NCBI RefSeq assembly: GCF_009707515.1
Contig: NZ_WLYI01000028.1
Span: 27,294-91,293 of the forward strand
DNA: 64,000 nucleotides
Source: Pseudomonas karstica
Lineage (GTDB): Bacteria > Pseudomonadota > Gammaproteobacteria > Pseudomonadales > Pseudomonadaceae
Reading direction: 5' to 3'
Every line of letters starts with the position of its first letter. Within the stretch, counting starts at the first letter, position 1. Made by a program: the position numbers and the translations under genes. Below, one piece after another: positions 24,952 to 34,335 of the stretch. Below the pieces are notes generated by a model that had not been told where the DNA came from, searched no databases, and saw nothing but the letters and a program-made list of their open reading frames with translations.

Positions 24952-26826
24952 TCAGAACTTCTCGATGTCAGCCTTGGTTTCCAATTGCTTGCGATAAGCG
25001 GCAAAGTCCTGCTGACCCACGCGCGAGGCGAGGAAGCGGCGGTACTGGGCCTTCTCTTCGTCCGTCGGGGCAGCGGCTTCGTTGACACCGTTCAGACGTA
25101 CGATCACCAGGCTACCATCCGCCAGGGACACACTGGTGAAGGTCGGCTTGTCCTGGGACGCAGGCTTGGGCATGCGGAACAGGGCTTGCAGCACCGCAGG
25201 GTCGATCCCTTCCTGGCTGCGGGTAACTGCTTCGGTGACTTTCCAGGCCTGACCATCGACCGCTTGATCCAGCGGAGTCTTGCCATCGCGCAGGCTGGCA
25301 ATCAACTCATCGGCGCGGGCCTTCGCTGCAGCGCTCGCACGCTCCTTGGTCATTTGCGCACGAATGGCTGCAGCAACGCTTTCCAGCGGCAACTGTGCAG
25401 GTTTGAGGTGCTCTTTGGCACGCAGCACTACAATGGTTTCCGGATCCAGTTCGATGGCGGTGCTGTTGGCACCCTCATCCAATACTTCCGGGCTGAACGC
25501 AGCGCTGACCACGGCACGGTTCGCCGTAATACCTTCGCCACCGTCACGGCCAAACGGCTTGGAGCTGTGCACGGTCAACTTCAGGTCCGAGGCCGGTTGG
25601 GCCAGATCGGAAGCTTCAAATGCAGCGTCCTCCAGTTGCTTGGTCGCTTCGACGAAACGCTGTTCAACCTGCTGGGTCTTGAGCTCACGGGTCAGCTTGT
25701 CTTTCAGGCTGGCAAACGAAGGCACTTGCGGTGCTTCAACGCCCAACAGCTTGATCAGATGCCAACCGAATGGGGTGCGCACCGGAGCTGACACCTGATC
25801 ATTGCTCAAGGCATACAGGGCTGTTTCGAAGGCTGGATCGTAGACGCCAGGGCCCGCGTAACCGAGGTCACCGCCACTGCTCGCCGAGCCCGGGTCCTGG
25901 GAAAACTCCTTGGCCAGGGCTTCAAAACTTTCACCCTTGGTCAGGCGCGCCTGGATGTCTTCAATCTTGGCTTTTGCTTGTGCCTCGTCAACCTTGTCGT
26001 TGACTTCAATCAGAATGTGCGAGGCACGACGCTGCTCAGCGAGGTTGGCGGTTTCTTTCTGATACTGCGCTTGCAGCTCATCGTCCTTGACCGTGACTTC
26101 GTCGAAGAAGGAAGACTTCTTCAACTCAAGGTAGTCGATGACCACTTGGTCCGGGGTCATGAACTCCTTGGCATGCTGGTCGTAGTACGCCTTGACCTCA
26201 TCGTCAGTGAGCGTCACTGCCGAAGGATCGGCCTTGATATTGACGGTGGCGAGATCGCGGGCCTGTTTTTCCAGACGAGCAAATGCCAAGACCTGGGCAT
26301 CGGTGACAAAGCCGCTGCCGGCGATACCGGCGCGAACCTGGCCGATCAGCATTTCCTGAGTCAGCATCTGACGAAATTGCAGACGACTGTAGCCCAGTTG
26401 ACGGATAACCTGGTCAAAGCGCTCGGCGTTGAACTGACCATCAACCTGGAATTCCGGTGTCTGCAGGATCACTTGATCCAATGCAGCTTCGGAGAAAGCG
26501 AATTTCGAATCGGCAGCACCTTGCAGCAATAGCTTACGATCGATCAAGCCTTTGAGAGCAGCTTCGCGCAGCAGTTTCTCATCCAGCAAGGAGGCATCGA
26601 AGTCCTTACCCAACTGTTGCATCAACTGCCGACGTTGCATCTCGACGGCCTGGCCCAACTCGTTTTGAGTGATTTCCTCACCATTGACCTTGGCCGCGTC
26701 CTGACTATTGTTGGTCGAAGCCTGAAAAATAGCCTCGATACCGGTGAACGCCATCAATACGACGATGATCCCGATAATGGTCTTGGCAATCCAGCCTTGT
26801 GAATTGTCCCTGATATTCTGCAGCAT
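24952..26826 (-). CDS. ppiD: Periplasmic folding chaperone PpiD (SurA-like, parvulin domain)
   Basis: A 624-residue inner-membrane-anchored chaperone. One N-terminal membrane segment (residues about 13-33, WIAKTIIGIIVVLMAFTGIEAIF) tethers a large periplasmic part. A SurA-like N-domain is followed by a parvulin-type PpiC domain at about residues 265-360 (RASHILIEVNDKVDE, FGWHLIKLLG). PpiD works near the SecYEG translocon on newly exported proteins. The gene order lon-hupB-ppiD matches other gamma-proteobacteria. The ATG at 26826 follows directly from the conserved MLQNIRDNSQGW start. Confidence 0.93.
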   Translation of the reverse strand: MLQNIRDNSQGWIAKTIIGIIVVLMAFTGIEAIFQASTNNSQDAAKVNGEEITQNELGQAVEMQRRQLMQQLGKDFDASLLDEKLLREAALKGLIDRKLLLQGAADSKFAFSEAALDQVILQTPEFQVDGQFNAERFDQVIRQLGYSRLQFRQMLTQEMLIGQVRAGIAGSGFVTDAQVLAFARLEKQARDLATVNIKADPSAVTLTDDEVKAYYDQHAKEFMTPDQVVIDYLELKKSSFFDEVTVKDDELQAQYQKETANLAEQRRASHILIEVNDKVDEAQAKAKIEDIQARLTKGESFEALAKEFSQDPGSASSGGDLGYAGPGVYDPAFETALYALSNDQVSAPVRTPFGWHLIKLLGVEAPQVPSFASLKDKLTRELKTQQVEQRFVEATKQLEDAAFEASDLAQPASDLKLTVHSSKPFGRDGGEGITANRAVVSAAFSPEVLDEGANSTAIELDPETIVVLRAKEHLKPAQLPLESVAAAIRAQMTKERASAAAKARADELIASLRDGKTPLDQAVDGQAWKVTEAVTRSQEGIDPAVLQALFRMPKPASQDKPTFTSVSLADGSLVIVRLNGVNEAAAPTDEEKAQYRRFLASRVGQQDFAAYRKQLETKADIEKF

Positions 26827-26896
26827 GCGTCCCCCAGAAACGGTTGAACTTCAAAATTAGGCAACCGTGGAGCGTGGGTAGAGTCCGGATAGAAGA

Positions 26897-26920
26897 AAGG
26901 CGCATCCGAGGATGCGCCTT
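26897..26920 (-). terminator. Terminator-like hairpin between hupB and ppiD
   Basis: AAGGCGCATC pairs with GATGCGCCTT over 10 bp with a four-base loop; on the minus strand it is followed by TTCTTCT. It lies directly downstream of the tRNA-Asp relic, in the position a tRNA terminator would take. Confidence 0.6.
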
Positions 26921-26928
26921 CTCGTAAC

Positions 26929-27004
26929 TGGCGGAGCGGACGGAGGTTTTAACCCACACCCCCGGCATGGCGACCCAATGGATCTTCAGGTCAGCAGCCG
27001 CTCC
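26929..27004 (-). pseudogene. Decayed tRNA-Asp gene
   Basis: A 76-base element that reads like a broken tRNA-Asp. The acceptor stem is perfect (GGAGCGG with CCGCTCC), with discriminator G and encoded CCA. The stretch CATGCCGGGGGT matches CACGCCGGGGGT of pseudomonad tRNA-Asp as I recall it. The D arm, anticodon arm and T stem no longer fold, and there is no GTC anticodon in place. A terminator-like hairpin follows. Probably non-functional as a tRNA. Confidence 0.55.
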
Positions 27005-27057
27005 GCTGCCAGGTCGGACCTGCGTCCAACCCGGATAGGCAAAAGCTTGAACGAAGC

Positions 27058-27330
27058 TTAGTTAACGGCTTCTTTCAGGGCTTTACCGGCTTTGAAGCCT
27101 GGCTTTTTGGCAGCGGCGATTTGCAGCGCCTTGCCAGTCTGTGGGTTACGGCCAGTGCGAGCTGGACGATCGGTCACAGAGAAAGTACCGAAACCAACCA
27201 GTACCACAGAGTCGCCGGCCTTGAGAGCGCCAGTGACGGATTCGATTACTGCGTCCAGCGCACGGCCAGCAGCGGCTTTCGGGATATCAGCAGATGCGGC
27301 GATAGCATCAATCAGTTCCGACTTGTTCAC
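27058..27330 (-). CDS. hupB: DNA-binding protein HU-beta
   Basis: A 90-residue histone-like protein. The DNA-binding arm signature GFGTFSVTDRPARTGRNPQTG is nearly canonical. It bends and compacts DNA as a dimer. It sits between lon and ppiD, the conserved position of hupB. It has its own promoter space upstream (27331-27478). Confidence 0.96.
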   Translation of the reverse strand: MNKSELIDAIAASADIPKAAAGRALDAVIESVTGALKAGDSVVLVGFGTFSVTDRPARTGRNPQTGKALQIAAAKKPGFKAGKALKEAVN

Positions 27331-27478
27331 TCTAAGTCCCCTTATATCTATTGAGTATAATTCTAAGTTTTTTTGGTGAAAGCAAAAACCAGTGCTGAAT
27401 GGCCTACAGACACTTAAGAGCCGCTTTATAACAAGGGCTCTAAAAAGCTGTCAAGGAAGCCCCCCAGGCTTAAACGTA

Positions 27479-29875
27479 TTAATGCGTGCTAATTCTTTCC
27501 TTGGAATCAGTCTCGCGCTTTTCATCCTTTCCAACTATCTCAGGAACCACATCCGGTAAGGGCTCCGGCGCGTATTGCAGCGCAATTTGCAGGACCTCGT
27601 CAATCCATTTAACCGGTTTAATCTGCAGATCCTGTTTGATGTTGTCGGGAATTTCCTTCAAGTCACGAACATTCTCTTCAGGAATGATCACCGTCTTGAT
27701 ACCACCGCGGTGTGCAGCGAGCAATTTCTCTTTGAGGCCACCAATGGCAAGCACCTGGCCACGCAGGGTAATTTCCCCAGTCATGGCGACATCGGCGCGC
27801 ACCGGAATACCGGTCAAGGCTGATACCAGTGCCGTACACATGCCTACGCCAGCGCTAGGGCCGTCTTTGGGGGTTGCCCCTTCCGGCATATGGATATGGG
27901 TGTCGTGCTTCTCGTGGAAGTCCAGGGGAATCCCCAGGCTTTTGGCGCGACTGCGCACCACGGTCTGTGCGGCAGTGATGGACTCGACCATCACATCACC
28001 CAGGGAACCGGTCTTGATCAACTGACCTTTGCCCGGAATCACGGCGGCCTCAATGGTCAGCAACTCGCCACCCACTTGGGTCCAGGCAAGGCCCGTGACC
28101 TGACCGACCTGATCCTGTTGTTCAGCCAGGCCATAACGGAATTTGCGCACGCCCAGGTAGTGCTCCAGGGACTCAGCAGTAGCCTTCACCGAGAAGCGTT
28201 TTTCCAGGGCATGTTCCTTGACCGCCTTGCGGCAGATCTTCGCCAATTGACGCTCAAGGCCCCGTACACCGGCCTCGCGGGTGTAGTAACGAATGATATC
28301 GCGGATCGCCTCGACCTCAAATTCGATCTCGCCTTTCTTCAGGCCATTGGCCGAAATCTGTTTGGGCGCGAGGTATTTGACGGCGATATTGATCTTCTCG
28401 TCCTCGGTGTAGCCCGGCAGACGAATCACCTCCATTCGATCCAGCAGTGCCGGCGGAATGTTCATGGAGTTGGAGGTGCACAGGAACATTACGTCGGACA
28501 GGTCGTAGTCGACTTCCAGGTAATGATCGTTGAAGTTGTGGTTCTGCTCGGGGTCGAGTACCTCCAGCAAGGCCGAGGCCGGATCGCCACGCATGTCGCT
28601 GCCCATTTTGTCGATTTCATCGAGCAGGAACAGCGGGTTGCGCACACCCACCTTTGTCATCTTTTGAATCAATCTTCCTGGCATCGAACCGATGTAAGTC
28701 CGGCGATGACCACGAATTTCCGCTTCGTCACGCACGCCACCCAAGGCCATGCGTACGAATTTACGGTTTGTCGCATGAGCAATGGACTCAGCCAGCGAGG
28801 TTTTACCCACACCAGGAGGTCCCACCAGGCACAACACCGGGCCGCGAATCTTCTTCACACGCTTTTGCACGGCGAGATATTCGAGGATGCGCTCTTTGAC
28901 TTCTTCAAGGCCATAGTGGTCGGCATCAAGAATGTCTTCAGCGCGGGCCAGATCCAGGCGCACCTTGGTCTGAGCTTTCCACGGCACCTGCACCAGCCAA
29001 TCGATGTAGGAACGAACCACAGTGGCTTCGGCCGACATTGGCGACATCTGCTTGAGTTTGTTCAGCTCGGCGTTGGCTTTGGCCAGGGCATCTTTCGGCA
29101 GCCCGGCGGTATCGATGCGCTTTTTCAGCTCTTCGATTTCGTTGTGGCCTTCCTCACTGTCACCCAGCTCTTTCTGAATGGCCTTCATCTGCTCATTCAG
29201 GTAGTACTCGCGCTGGCTGCGCTCCATTTGCTTCTTGACGCGACCGCGGATGCGCTTCTCAACCTGCAGCAGGTCGATTTCGGCATCCAGCAACGCCAGG
29301 ACATGTTCGACCCGAGCCGACAAATCGATAATTTCGAGGATGTCTTGCTTCTGCTCGATCTTCAGCGCCATGTGCGCTGCCATGGTATCGACCAGGCGAC
29401 TTGGTTCATCAATGCTGTTGAGGGAGGAGAGGACTTCTGCAGGGACTTTCTTGCCCAGTTGCACGTACTGCTCGAATTGGGAGAGCAGGCTACGGACAAA
29501 GACCTCGGATTCGCGCTCAGGGGCCTCGACTTCGTCGATCAGCGTTACTTCGGCTCGCAGGTGACCATCCACCTCCATGAAGCGCTCGACCGCACCACGC
29601 TGCTCACCTTCCACCAGCACCTTGACGGTGCCATCAGGCAGCTTGAGCAACTGCAAAACCGTAGCAATGGTACCAACGCGATACAGGGCGTCTTCGCCAG
29701 GATCATCGTCAGCAGGATTTCTCTGGGCCAACAGCAGGATCTGCTTGTCGCCCGTCATCGCGGCCTCGAGGGCTTCGATAGACTTCTCGCGACCCACGAA
29801 CAGCGGGATAACCATGTGCGGATACACAACGACATCACGCAACGGCAGGAGAGGCAATTCAATGGTTGTCTTCAT
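27479..29875 (-). CDS. lon: ATP-dependent protease Lon
   Basis: A 798-residue AAA+ serine protease. The N-terminal substrate domain starts ELPLLPLRDVVVYPHM. The AAA+ module has Walker A GPPGVGKTSL and Walker B LFLLDEIDKMG. The protease domain has the Ser-Lys dyad S674 in KDGPSAGVGM and K717 in GGLKEKL. It degrades misfolded and regulatory proteins. The ATG at 29875 matches the family start and has GAGGC 6 bases upstream; an extension to 29977 would lie in the promoter region. Confidence 0.97.
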   Translation of the reverse strand: MKTTIELPLLPLRDVVVYPHMVIPLFVGREKSIEALEAAMTGDKQILLLAQRNPADDDPGEDALYRVGTIATVLQLLKLPDGTVKVLVEGEQRGAVERFMEVDGHLRAEVTLIDEVEAPERESEVFVRSLLSQFEQYVQLGKKVPAEVLSSLNSIDEPSRLVDTMAAHMALKIEQKQDILEIIDLSARVEHVLALLDAEIDLLQVEKRIRGRVKKQMERSQREYYLNEQMKAIQKELGDSEEGHNEIEELKKRIDTAGLPKDALAKANAELNKLKQMSPMSAEATVVRSYIDWLVQVPWKAQTKVRLDLARAEDILDADHYGLEEVKERILEYLAVQKRVKKIRGPVLCLVGPPGVGKTSLAESIAHATNRKFVRMALGGVRDEAEIRGHRRTYIGSMPGRLIQKMTKVGVRNPLFLLDEIDKMGSDMRGDPASALLEVLDPEQNHNFNDHYLEVDYDLSDVMFLCTSNSMNIPPALLDRMEVIRLPGYTEDEKINIAVKYLAPKQISANGLKKGEIEFEVEAIRDIIRYYTREAGVRGLERQLAKICRKAVKEHALEKRFSVKATAESLEHYLGVRKFRYGLAEQQDQVGQVTGLAWTQVGGELLTIEAAVIPGKGQLIKTGSLGDVMVESITAAQTVVRSRAKSLGIPLDFHEKHDTHIHMPEGATPKDGPSAGVGMCTALVSALTGIPVRADVAMTGEITLRGQVLAIGGLKEKLLAAHRGGIKTVIIPEENVRDLKEIPDNIKQDLQIKPVKWIDEVLQIALQYAPEPLPDVVPEIVGKDEKRETDSKERISTH

Positions 29876-29970
29876 GATTTCGCCTCTATGACAGATGAAA
29901 GTAAGCTTGAAGCCAAGATGGGGGCTGATTACAAAAAAAACAAGCTTATTGACAGTCGTTAAACACAGTA

Positions 29971-30002
29971 AAAACAAAGGGGCCCATTAGGCCCCTTGTT
30001 TC
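29971..30002 (-). terminator. clpX terminator
   Basis: CAAAGGGGCC pairs with GGCCCCTTG around a CATTA loop; on the minus strand it is followed by TTTGTTTTT. Confidence 0.8.
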
Positions 30003-30020
30003 ATTTCGACAGGACAACGC

Positions 30021-31304
30021 TTACGCGTCAGGTGCAGCCTTGGCTGTCGGCTCACTGTTTTCATAAATATACAGTGGCTTGGACTTGCCCTCTATAACGC
30101 TTTCGTCGATCACCACTTTACTCACCTCGGACTGCGAGGGGATCTCGTACATGGTGTCGAGCAACACGCCTTCGAGAATCGAGCGCAAACCACGGGCACC
30201 GGTCTTGCGCTCCAGTGCCCGCTTGGCCACCGACTTGAGCGCGTCAGCACGGAACTCGAGATCCACACCTTCCATCTCGAACAACTTGGCATATTGCTTG
30301 GTCAGGGCGTTTTTCGGTTCGGTGAGGATCTGCATCAATGCAGCCTCATCCAGCTCGTCCAACGTTGCCAGGACCGGCAGACGACCGACGAATTCCGGGA
30401 TCAGACCGAACTTGACCAGATCGTCAGGCTCGACTTCACGCAGGGACTCACCGACTTTCTTGCCTTCTTCCTTACTACGTACTTCTGCGCTGAAGCCAAT
30501 GCCGCCACGGGTGGAACGGTTTTGAATAACCTTTTCCAGGCCGGAGAACGCACCGCCACAGATGAACAGGATGTTACGCGTATCAACCTGAAGGAATTCC
30601 TGCTGGGGATGCTTGCGGCCGCCCTGTGGCGGTACGGAAGCAACCGTGCCTTCGATCAGTTTCAATAGTGCTTGCTGCACGCCTTCGCCGGAAACGTCCC
30701 GGGTAATCGAAGGGTTGTCGGATTTGCGCGAAATCTTGTCGATTTCATCGATGTAGACAATACCCATCTGGGCCTTTTCTACGTCGTAATCGCATTTCTG
30801 CAACAACTTCTGAATAATGTTCTCAACGTCTTCACCCACATAACCCGCCTCAGTGAGGGTGGTTGCGTCGGCAATGGTGAAGGGAACGTTCAGCAGGCGA
30901 GCCAGGGTTTCTGCAAGCAGGGTTTTACCCGAACCTGTAGGACCGATAAGCAAGATATTACTTTTGCCTAGCTCGACGTCGTCATTCTTTTTGTCACGCT
31001 GGTTCAGACGCTTGTAGTGGTTGTACACCGCTACAGCCAAAACCTTTTTCGCACGTTCTTGACCAATCACATACTGATCAAGGATGCCGCTGATTTCTTT
31101 AGGCGAAGGCAATTTATGCGCGCTGCTTTCGGCCTGGGCTTCCTGCACCTCCTCACGGATGATGTCATTGCACAGGTCGACGCACTCGTCGCAGATAAAG
31201 ACCGAGGGGCCGGCAATCAATTTGCGTACTTCATGCTGGCTTTTGCCACAGAAGGAGCAATAGAGCAGCTTGCCGTTGTCCTCGCCGTTGCGGGTGTCAG
31301 TCAT
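30021..31304 (-). CDS. clpX: ClpXP ATPase subunit ClpX
   Basis: A 427-residue AAA+ unfoldase. The N-terminal zinc-binding domain has C16, C19, C38 and C41 (CSFCGKSQ, ICDECVDLC). Walker A is GPTGSGKTLLAETLA, Walker B is IVYIDEIDKI. The IGFSAEVRSK region forms the ClpP-contact loop. It unfolds tagged substrates and feeds them to ClpP, encoded just upstream on the same strand. The ATG at 31304 (MTDTRNGEDN) is the family start. Confidence 0.97.
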   Translation of the reverse strand: MTDTRNGEDNGKLLYCSFCGKSQHEVRKLIAGPSVFICDECVDLCNDIIREEVQEAQAESSAHKLPSPKEISGILDQYVIGQERAKKVLAVAVYNHYKRLNQRDKKNDDVELGKSNILLIGPTGSGKTLLAETLARLLNVPFTIADATTLTEAGYVGEDVENIIQKLLQKCDYDVEKAQMGIVYIDEIDKISRKSDNPSITRDVSGEGVQQALLKLIEGTVASVPPQGGRKHPQQEFLQVDTRNILFICGGAFSGLEKVIQNRSTRGGIGFSAEVRSKEEGKKVGESLREVEPDDLVKFGLIPEFVGRLPVLATLDELDEAALMQILTEPKNALTKQYAKLFEMEGVDLEFRADALKSVAKRALERKTGARGLRSILEGVLLDTMYEIPSQSEVSKVVIDESVIEGKSKPLYIYENSEPTAKAAPDA

Positions 31305-31416
31305 TCGTTCGATCCAAATCCGATAGGCTTGCAACACAAGATGAAGGCTATTGCGGGCTTTTTCAAGCCCGCCGATGATCGGACCAGCCGACCAGCCCTA
31401 TTTTGAGCTGCTTATT

Positions 31417-32052
31417 TTAAGCAGGGCGCTTTTCGATCACTTCGTCGATCAACCCGTATTCACGCGCGATTTCTGCACTCATGAAATTATCGCGATTGGT
31501 ATCACGCTCGATTTCTTCCAGGGTACGCCCGCTGTGCTTGGCCATCAGCGTGTTGAGACGCTCACGAATAAAGAGGATTTCCTTGGCGTGGATTTCGATA
31601 TCCGACGCCTGGCCTTGGAAACCGCCCAATGGCTGGTGAATCATCACGCGCGAGTTCGGCAGGCAGAAACGCTTGCCATGGGCACCGGCGGTAAGCAGGA
31701 ACGCGCCCATGCTGCATGCCTGGCCGATACAGGTGGTCGACACGTTTGGCTTGATGAACTGCATGGTGTCGTAGATCGACATGCCCGCTGTCACCGAACC
31801 GCCCGGGGAATTGATATAGAGATGGATGTCCTTGTCCGGGTTTTCCGCTTCAAGGAACAGCAGTTGCGCACAGATCAGGTTGGCCATGTAGTCCTCTACC
31901 GGACCAACCAGAAAGATCACTCGCTCCTTGAGAAGGCGCGAGTAGATGTCATAGGCGCGTTCGCCACGAGCAGATTGCTCGACAACCATCGGGACCAGGC
32001 CGCCTGCGGCCTGGATATCAGAGTTCTGCTGAATATACGAATTACGGAACAT
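31417..32052 (-). CDS. clpP: ATP-dependent Clp protease proteolytic subunit ClpP
   Basis: A 211-residue serine protease subunit. The catalytic triad is S114 in GQACSMGAF, H139 in RVMIHQP and D188 in NRDNFM. It assembles as a 14-mer chamber with ClpX or ClpA. It lies between tig and clpX, the standard order tig-clpP-clpX-lon. A hairpin (GCGGGCTT/AAGCCCGC) lies near 31353-31372, between clpP and clpX, without a clear T-tract. Confidence 0.97.
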   Translation of the reverse strand: MFRNSYIQQNSDIQAAGGLVPMVVEQSARGERAYDIYSRLLKERVIFLVGPVEDYMANLICAQLLFLEAENPDKDIHLYINSPGGSVTAGMSIYDTMQFIKPNVSTTCIGQACSMGAFLLTAGAHGKRFCLPNSRVMIHQPLGGFQGQASDIEIHAKEILFIRERLNTLMAKHSGRTLEEIERDTNRDNFMSAEIAREYGLIDEVIEKRPA

Positions 32053-32091
32053 GCTCTGCAGTTACTCCCAAATAGTCATGTCTTGAAAACG

Positions 32092-32118
32092 CATAAGCCA
32101 GCGCGAGGCTGGCTTATG
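32092..32118 (-). terminator. tig terminator
   Basis: CATAAGCCAG (32092-32101) pairs with CTGGCTTATG (32109-32118); on the minus strand CGTTTTC follows. It separates tig from clpP, so readthrough would be partial. Confidence 0.72.
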
Positions 32119-32143
32119 GTTATATTTCGAACGAGTTGGACAA

Positions 32144-33454
32144 TCAGTCGGCTTGTGCTGCTTCTGCCGGCTTGACTGCTTCTTCGTAAGAGACCGCTTT
32201 ATCGGTCACCTTAGCCTTCTGCAGAACAGTATCCACAACTTGCTCTTCCAGCACAACTGAACGCACTTCGTTCAGTTGCTGGTCGTTCTTGTAGTACCAA
32301 GACACAACCTGCTCAGGCTCCTGGTAGGCCGAAGCCATTTCCTGGATCATCTCGCGAACACGCTCTTCGTCGGGCTTGAGGTCGAACTGCTTGACCACTT
32401 CAGCCACGATCAGGCCCAGCACAACGCGACGCTTGGCTTGCTCTTCGAACAGCTCGGCCGGCAGTTGGTCAGGCTTGATGTTGCCACCAAACTGCTGAAC
32501 AGCCTGTACGCGCAGGCGATCCACTTCGTTGGACAGCAGGGCCTTTGGCACTTCGATCGGGTTGGCAGCCAGCAGACCGTCCATGACCTGGTTCTTGACC
32601 TTGGACTTGATGGCCTGGCGCAGTTCGCGCTCCATGTTCTTGCGAACCTCGGTGCGGAAACCTTCGATTCCGGTTTCCTTGATACCGAACTGAGTGAAGA
32701 ATTCTTCGTTCAGTTCTGGCAGCTTGGGCTCGGAAACGGTGTTGACGGTCACGGTGAACTCGGCGGCTTTGCCAGCCAGGTCCAGGTTCTGGTAATCAGC
32801 CGGGAAGGTCAGGTTCAGAACGCGCTCTTCGCCAGCTTTAGCGCCAACCAGACCGTCTTCGAAACCAGGGATCATACGGTTGGAGCCCAGCACCAGCTGA
32901 GTGCCCTTGGCCGAGCCACCTGCGAATACTTCGCCGTCAACCTTGCCCTCGAAATCGATGTTCAACTGGTCTTCGTTCTGAGCGGCACGATCGGTCACTT
33001 CAAAACGGGTGTTCTGCTTGCGCAGGACTTCCAGCATGTTGTCCAGATCGGAATCTGCTACGTCAGCGCTCAGGCGCTCGATAGCGATACCTTCGAAACC
33101 GGCAACTTCGAACTCAGGGAACACTTCGAATACTGCAACGTATTCCAGGTCCTTGCCCGCTTCCAGCGTTTTAGGCTCGATCGAAGGCGAACCAGCCGGG
33201 TTCAGTTTTTGCTCAACAACCGCTTCGTAGAAGGAGGATTGGATGACATCACCAACAGCTTCCTGACGTGCGTCAGCACCAAAGCGGCGCTTGATTTCGC
33301 TCATCGGCACTTTGCCTGGACGGAAACCAGCGATCTTGGCCTTTTGTGCAGTCTGCTGCAGACGCTTGTTGACCTGAGTCTCGATGCGCTCAGCCGGCAC
33401 GGTGATGCTCATGCGGCGCTCAAGAGCAGAAGTATTTTCAACAGAAACTTGCAT
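32144..33454 (-). CDS. tig: Trigger factor
   Basis: A 436-residue ribosome-associated chaperone. The ribosome-binding signature GFRPGKVP lies in the N-domain (residues about 44-51). A FKBP-type prolyl isomerase domain is at about 150-245, and a helical C-terminal domain cradles nascent chains. The ATG at 33454 (MQVSVENTSALERRM) is canonical; the longer in-frame extension is not conserved. First gene of the tig-clpP-clpX-lon block. Confidence 0.96.
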   Translation of the reverse strand: MQVSVENTSALERRMSITVPAERIETQVNKRLQQTAQKAKIAGFRPGKVPMSEIKRRFGADARQEAVGDVIQSSFYEAVVEQKLNPAGSPSIEPKTLEAGKDLEYVAVFEVFPEFEVAGFEGIAIERLSADVADSDLDNMLEVLRKQNTRFEVTDRAAQNEDQLNIDFEGKVDGEVFAGGSAKGTQLVLGSNRMIPGFEDGLVGAKAGEERVLNLTFPADYQNLDLAGKAAEFTVTVNTVSEPKLPELNEEFFTQFGIKETGIEGFRTEVRKNMERELRQAIKSKVKNQVMDGLLAANPIEVPKALLSNEVDRLRVQAVQQFGGNIKPDQLPAELFEEQAKRRVVLGLIVAEVVKQFDLKPDEERVREMIQEMASAYQEPEQVVSWYYKNDQQLNEVRSVVLEEQVVDTVLQKAKVTDKAVSYEEAVKPAEAAQAD

Positions 33455-33814
33455 GGATATTCCTCGTTGCACAGACGTTAGCCGGCCGTTTCCGACCCCA
33501 GAATCAAGGGCATGCATTCTAGTGGGTCAAACTCAAGAAGTCACCCTACTGGAAACGGGTAAAAAAACAGCAGGCAATTTATAGGGACGAACGCACGAAT
33601 GCTTCTCGCCCCAGTGGCAAATACAGCCAATCACGCCAGAGCCCTGCGCCAACCCTTCTATATATAGAAGAGCCTGCCAATCAACTCCCCGGCAGCCAGC
33701 CTCGCGAGCAAGACCAGCGAACAGCGCGGCATCATCGAGACACATAAATGCGACGAAACGCACCGCCCTTGCGACCCAGAACCTGCAGCCGCTGAATATT
33801 CGAACCGCTAAAAC
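33455..33814. other. tig upstream region
   Basis: About 360 bases between trigger factor and the tRNA terminator. It should hold the tig promoter on the minus strand. A small inverted repeat (TTCTATATATAGAA, 33656-33669) is visible. No gene is seen. Confidence 0.55.
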
Positions 33815-33848
33815 AAAAAAGGCGCCAGACTGTTAAATCTGGCGCCTT
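33815..33848 (-). terminator. Terminator of the first tRNA-His unit
   Basis: GGCGCCAGA (33821-33829) pairs with TCTGGCGCC, followed on the minus strand by six T. Confidence 0.82.
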
Positions 33849-33856
33849 TCGAAATA

Positions 33857-33933
33857 TGGGGTGGACGAAGGGGATCGAACCCTCGACAACGGGAGTCACA
33901 ATCCCGTGCTCTACCAACTGAGCTACGCCCACC
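33857..33933 (-). tRNA. tRNA-His(GTG), copy 1
   Basis: A 77-base tRNA with encoded CCA. The anticodon is GTG in GATTGTGACTC. The extra 5' G pairs with C73, the identity feature of tRNA-His. Identical to the copy at 34151-34227. Confidence 0.96.
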
Positions 33934-34010
33934 ATATTGCGTAACAAAGAAGCCAAACAACCTCTTTGCTGAGCCCCAACCAAGCCCGCAGGCATGGATG
34001 ACGCTTTAAT

Positions 34011-34095
34011 TGGTGCGGATGAAGAGACTCGAACTCTTACACCTTGCGGCGCTGGAACCTAAATCCAGTGTGTCTACCAATTCCACCACATCCGC
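34011..34095 (-). tRNA. tRNA-Leu(TAG)
   Basis: An 85-base class II tRNA with a long variable arm and encoded CCA. The anticodon is TAG in GGATTTAGGTTCC. Confidence 0.95.
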
Positions 34096-34113
34096 GTTTG
34101 AAGCTCTTAAAGC

Positions 34114-34144
34114 AAAGGCGCCAGACTTTTGATCTGGCGCCTTT
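34114..34144 (-). terminator. Terminator-like hairpin of the second tRNA-His unit
   Basis: GGCGCCAGA (34117-34125) pairs with TCTGGCGCC (34133-34141), the same stem as at 33821 but with only three T after it. Processing or partial termination before tRNA-Leu is likely. Confidence 0.65.
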
Positions 34145-34150
34145 TAAATA

Positions 34151-34227
34151 TGGGGTGGACGAAGGGGATCGAACCCTCGACAACGGGAGTCACAATCCCG
34201 TGCTCTACCAACTGAGCTACGCCCACC
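34151..34227 (-). tRNA. tRNA-His(GTG), copy 2
   Basis: A 77-base tRNA identical to the copy at 33857-33933, including CCA and the 5' extra G. Confidence 0.96.
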
Positions 34228-34258
34228 ATATAGCGCTACTTGTGCCAAAGCTGCCTAA

Positions 34259-34335
34259 TGGCGCACCCGGCAGGACTCGAACCTGCGACCATCCGCTTAG
34301 AAGGCGGATGCTCTATCCAGCTGAGCTACGGGCGC
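34259..34335 (-). tRNA. tRNA-Arg(TCT)
   Basis: A 77-base tRNA with encoded CCA. The anticodon is TCT in CCTTCTAAG. The acceptor stem is GCGCCCG with CGGGTGC. First gene of the leftward tRNA cluster; its promoter should lie in 34336-34500. Confidence 0.95.

Noticed and set aside
27890..29962. A 690-codon open frame on the plus strand opposite lon
   Set aside because: It lies antisense to a clear lon gene and is a by-product of GC-rich third positions; no domain is recognisable.
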